Positions 45,259-47,565 of a DNA stretch of 47,565 nt are shown one piece after another. The notes under the pieces are model-generated. The model did no database searches. It was not told the origin of the DNA and saw only the letters and a list, made by a program, of their open reading frames with translations. The translations under genes were made by a program, and so were the position numbers. Within the stretch, counting starts at the first letter, position 1, and each line of letters starts with the position of its first letter. This DNA is from Polaromonas sp. (GTDB lineage: Bacteria > Pseudomonadota > Gammaproteobacteria > Burkholderiales > Burkholderiaceae_C): positions 1 through 47,565 of the forward strand of contig NZ_JACDDD010000022.1 in NCBI RefSeq assembly GCF_013817205.1, read 5' to 3'.

Positions 45259-46314
45259 TCAAACCAGGCACTGCTCCAGGCCCTGCAAAAAAATATCCTT
45301 GGGCAAATCGATGCCGATGAACACCATCTTGCTGTTCTTCTGCTCGCCCTCCGCCCAGACCGGCCCGAGGTCGCTGCCCATGAGCTGGTGCACCCCCTGG
45401 AAAATTACCTTGCGCTCGGTGCCTTCCATGTGCAGCACACCCTTGTAACGAAGCATGCGCGGGCCGTAGATGTTGACGATGGCGCCGAGGAAATCTTCGA
45501 GTTTGGCCGGGTCGAACGCACGCTCCGAGCGGAACACAAAACTCTTGACGTCGTCATCGTGGTGGTGGTGATGGCCATGCCCGTGGTCGTGCGCATGTGA
45601 AGGGTGGTCGCAGTGGTCGCCCTCGGCGTGGTCATGGTGCGCATGGTCGTGTTCGTCGGTCTTTAGGAAGTCCGGATCGATGTCGAGCTTGGCGTTCAGG
45701 TTGAAGCCGCGCAGGTCGAACACGTCGGCAATCGCCACCTCGCCGAAATGCACGGCCTTTTGCGGCGCGCGCGGGTTCATGTGTTTGAGGCGGTGCATCA
45801 GCGCCTGCACTTCATCGGCGGCCACCAAGTCGGACTTGCTGATGAAGATCTGGTCGGCAAAACCGACCTGGCGGCGCGCCTCCTGGCGATCGTTGAGCTG
45901 GGTCGCCGCGTGTTTGGCATCCACCAGCGTCAGGATGGAGTCCAGCAAGTACTGCTCGGCTATTTCTTCATCCATGAAGAAGGTCTGCGCCACCGGGCCC
46001 GGATCGGCCAGCCCGGTAGTTTCGATCACCACACGCTCGAAATCCAGCAGGCCCTTGCGCTTTTTCTCGGCCAGCAGTTGCAGTGTCTCTCGCAGGTCCT
46101 CGCGGATCGAGCAGCAGATGCAGCCGTTGTTCATCTGGATGATGTTTTCCTCGGTATCGTTGACCAGGATCTCGTTGTCAATGTTCTCCTCGCCGAATTC
46201 GTTTTCAATGACGGCGATCTTCTGGCCGTGGGCCTCGGTCAGGATGCGTTTGAGCAGCGTGGTTTTGCCCGAGCCCAGAAAGCCGGTCAGGATGGTCACA
46301 GGAATCAAACTCAT
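45259..46314 (-). CDS. CobW-family (COG0523) metal-handling GTPase
   Basis: This 351-aa G3E GTPase belongs to the CobW/YjiA/ZigA group, which delivers metal (often zinc) to client enzymes. Walker A GFLGSGKTTLL is at about 11-21 and the metal-binding GCICCSI at 64-70 (Cys65, 67, 68). ETTGLADPGPV is the switch region and ISKSDLV the base-specificity motif. A very His-rich loop (about 220-255, HGHGHHHHHDDD) would bind further metal. The CobW C-terminal domain follows (AIVNIYGPRMLRYKGVLH). I looked for a Zur-type palindrome in the 218-bp divergent region (46315-46532) and saw none convincing, so zinc regulation is unproven. Confidence 0.92.
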   Translation of the reverse strand: MSLIPVTILTGFLGSGKTTLLKRILTEAHGQKIAVIENEFGEENIDNEILVNDTEENIIQMNNGCICCSIREDLRETLQLLAEKKRKGLLDFERVVIETTGLADPGPVAQTFFMDEEIAEQYLLDSILTLVDAKHAATQLNDRQEARRQVGFADQIFISKSDLVAADEVQALMHRLKHMNPRAPQKAVHFGEVAIADVFDLRGFNLNAKLDIDPDFLKTDEHDHAHHDHAEGDHCDHPSHAHDHGHGHHHHHDDDVKSFVFRSERAFDPAKLEDFLGAIVNIYGPRMLRYKGVLHMEGTERKVIFQGVHQLMGSDLGPVWAEGEQKNSKMVFIGIDLPKDIFLQGLEQCLV

Positions 46315-46532
46315 GGTGCGCCTAAAAAGCAGATCAGATGGGAAGAGAAGATGGTGGTGTAGCCAAGGTGGGGAGTTTAGCGGTCAAGTCAAGGGCGAAA
46401 GTCCTGCGCCCGGCATTCCCGCAGGTCAGTGGGGCTGAATGCTTACTACTATTTCCCCGTCCGCGCAGGTCTATGATGGAATGACTACAGCTGCTGGCGG
46501 CAGCGTTTCTGCCGCGATATCGGGGGATATTC

Positions 46533-47399
46533 ATGAAGAAATACATCGCAACGTTTTTGCTGCTTTGGACGGCGGCAGCCATGTCCCAGCCGGCTTGCTT
46601 TAGCGCCGAGCAGGCCGCAGAACTGGTGTCCCATTTCTACGCGCGAACGGCGGCACCTGACTTGCCGCTCATGGATGCAGCCACCGGCGAATGCAGCCGG
46701 CTGCAATACCAGAAGGCCCTTTCCCAGCGGCATGGCGCGGTCATTGGCTACAAGGTGGGCCTGACCAATGCCGCCATTCGCAGGGCGTTTCGGGCCGATA
46801 CCCCGCAGTGGGGAACCCTCTACGAGGGCATGCTGCTGCCCAATGGATCCGCGGTCAGTGCGTCGTTTGGTGCCCAGCCCACCGTAGAGGCAGACCTCCT
46901 GGTTCGCGTGGGCAGCGCTGAAATCAACACGGCCCAGACAATTGATGATGTCCTAAAGGCACTTGACCAAGTCATTCCCTTCATCGAGTTGCCCGACATG
47001 CTCGTGAAGACCCCTCTCAAGCTGAACGCCCATTCTCTTGGCGCGATCAACTTGGCGGCGCGCCTGGGCGTCATGGGTGTTCCGGTTGCTGTACCGCAAG
47101 AACCCGAGCAACGTGCAAGTCTGCAAGAGTCACTGGTCAAGATGAAGTTGGTCATGGCCGACGGCGCCGGCGTGACGCTTGGCGAAAGTGTCGGCTCCGA
47201 CCTGCTGGACCATCCTCTGAACGCCGCGCTCTGGCTGGTGCGAGAGCTCAACCGCCAGGGGATTCGCGTGCAACCGGGGCAGTTTCTTTCGCTTGGCACT
47301 TTCCCTCCTGTGAGGCCGCCCAAAGCAGGCACACGATTCGTCGTGGACTACAAGGGCTTGGAAGGCTCCGCGCCGGTCTGGGTGCAATTTCGCCAATAG
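46533..47399 (+). CDS. Exported MhpD-like 2-keto-4-pentenoate hydratase/FAH-family protein
   Basis: This 288-aa protein has a Sec signal peptide (MKKYIATFLLLWTAAAMSQP, cleavage likely near residue 18), then a fold resembling 2-keto-4-pentenoate hydratase and 4-oxalocrotonate decarboxylase. Family blocks: VIGYKVGLTNAAIRRAF, TVEADLLVRVG (metal-binding Glu) and IPFIELPDM. Such hydratases are normally cytoplasmic and act in meta-cleavage of aromatics; an exported version suggests a periplasmic substrate. GGGGGA lies 7 nt before the ATG at 46533. It stands alone, divergent from the CobW gene, with no other catabolic genes nearby and an IS3-type element 60 bp downstream. Substrate unknown. Confidence 0.82.
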   Translation: MKKYIATFLLLWTAAAMSQPACFSAEQAAELVSHFYARTAAPDLPLMDAATGECSRLQYQKALSQRHGAVIGYKVGLTNAAIRRAFRADTPQWGTLYEGMLLPNGSAVSASFGAQPTVEADLLVRVGSAEINTAQTIDDVLKALDQVIPFIELPDMLVKTPLKLNAHSLGAINLAARLGVMGVPVAVPQEPEQRASLQESLVKMKLVMADGAGVTLGESVGSDLLDHPLNAALWLVRELNRQGIRVQPGQFLSLGTFPPVRPPKAGTRFVVDYKGLEGSAPVWVQFRQ

Positions 47400-47459
47400 T
47401 CCGCCTTAGCTTGGGGCCATCGGCTTTCGCAAAGCCAGGTTGAATCGCCCCGGGTTTCA

Positions 47460-47565
47460 TGGAGGCTGTTTGGTTTAAGTCATGCCTCCACCGTGGAGGC
47501 TTGACTGGCGAGTTGCCGGTAGTAGTTTGCCTCAGCTTCTGCCGGAGGTATATATCCGATAGGGC
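47460..47565 (-). mobile_element. End of an IS3-family insertion sequence (cut by window edge)
   Basis: The transposase 3' end (see next entry) is followed, outside the stop, by TGGAGGCTGTTTGGTTTAAG at 47460-47479, which looks like the terminal inverted repeat; IS3 ends typically begin TG. The other end is beyond the window, so the inverted repeat and target duplication cannot be checked. The element points toward the hydratase gene. Confidence 0.75.
47480..47565 (-). CDS. IS3-family transposase (OrfB), C-terminal fragment
   Basis: Translation of the minus strand gives PIGYIPPAEAEANYYRQLAS and a short tail ending in TVEA before TGA (47480-47482). The YIPPAEAE motif followed by NYYRQ is the usual C-terminus of IS3-group integrase-type transposases. 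The catalytic DDE core is outside the window. A perfect 8-bp inverted repeat (GCCTCCAC/GTGGAGGC, 47484-47500) spans the last codons. Confidence 0.85.
   Translation of the reverse strand, partial: PIGYIPPAEAEANYYRQLASQASTVEA

Noticed and set aside
46315..46532. Zur operator in the CobW/hydratase divergent region
   Set aside because: I looked for the GTTATATTATAAC-type palindrome and found only weak, unsymmetrical AT patches.
1..47565. tRNA, rRNA or 4.5S RNA genes
   Set aside because: No cloverleaf with a GGTTCGAATCC-like T-arm and no rRNA-conserved blocks were noticed in intergenic DNA; a covariance search would be decisive.

Overview
The window is chromosomal DNA of a betaproteobacterium in Burkholderiales, most likely family Comamonadaceae (Polaromonas/Rhodoferax-like). 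This rests on high GC, the protein sequences, the local gene orders (rnb-like/tonB/aroE/mtgA; pilR/pilS/ypjD/ffh; a full dcw cluster ending ftsA-ftsZ-lpxC), DksA without a zinc finger, Lys/Ala-rich H1-like tails, and short interspersed repeats of a type I associate with this family. The genus is an inference.

Layout. 114-3131 (+): prmA, a zinc-ribbon membrane protein and a PfkB-family sugar kinase. 3258-8156 (-): an H1-like nucleoid protein and class Ia ribonucleotide reductase nrdA-nrdB, with a promoter and paired NrdR-type boxes upstream of nrdA. 8590-13450 (-): ampD, the two-component pair pilR/pilS, a small PP0621-like protein and the cytochrome c assembly-type protein ypjD. 13535-22424 (+): ffh, a YqiA-type esterase, an RNB exoribonuclease, a TonB-type protein, aroE, mtgA, plsC, a CdsA-like protein and ruvC. 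22446-41618 (-): a small membrane protein, lpxC, then the division and cell-wall cluster, which in transcription order is mraZ-rsmH-ftsL-ftsI-murE-murF-mraY-murD-ftsW-murG-murC-ddl-ftsQ-ftsA-ftsZ. 42019-46314 (-): a 610-residue STAS-like protein, dksA with a long basic tail, and a CobW-family GTPase. 46533-47399 (+): an MhpD-like hydratase with a signal peptide. The window ends inside an IS3-family element (-).

How the genes work together. The centre is the peptidoglycan and division operon. It makes UDP-MurNAc-pentapeptide (MurC, D, E, F, Ddl), then lipid I and II (MraY, MurG), and builds the septum (FtsL, Q, I, W, A, Z). LpxC commits precursor to lipid A, AmpD recycles muropeptides, and MtgA polymerises glycan. 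Most dcw junctions overlap by one to a few bases, so translation is probably coupled. The operon starts at a promoter with four AGTG repeats spaced exactly 10 bp, which I read as the MraZ operator.

Most novel signal. I see no phage, defence or secondary-metabolite system. What stands out is several families of short repeats placed between, and inside, core housekeeping genes. One roughly 55-bp family is translated in-frame in aroE, murC and murG, giving the same LQKTE peptide in unrelated enzymes, and supplies stop or start codons at other junctions. A second family is translated in prmA (forward) and ampD (antisense). A tandem duplication breaks the coupled chain between ftsW and murG, and a 360-bp repeat-like block separates ftsZ from lpxC.
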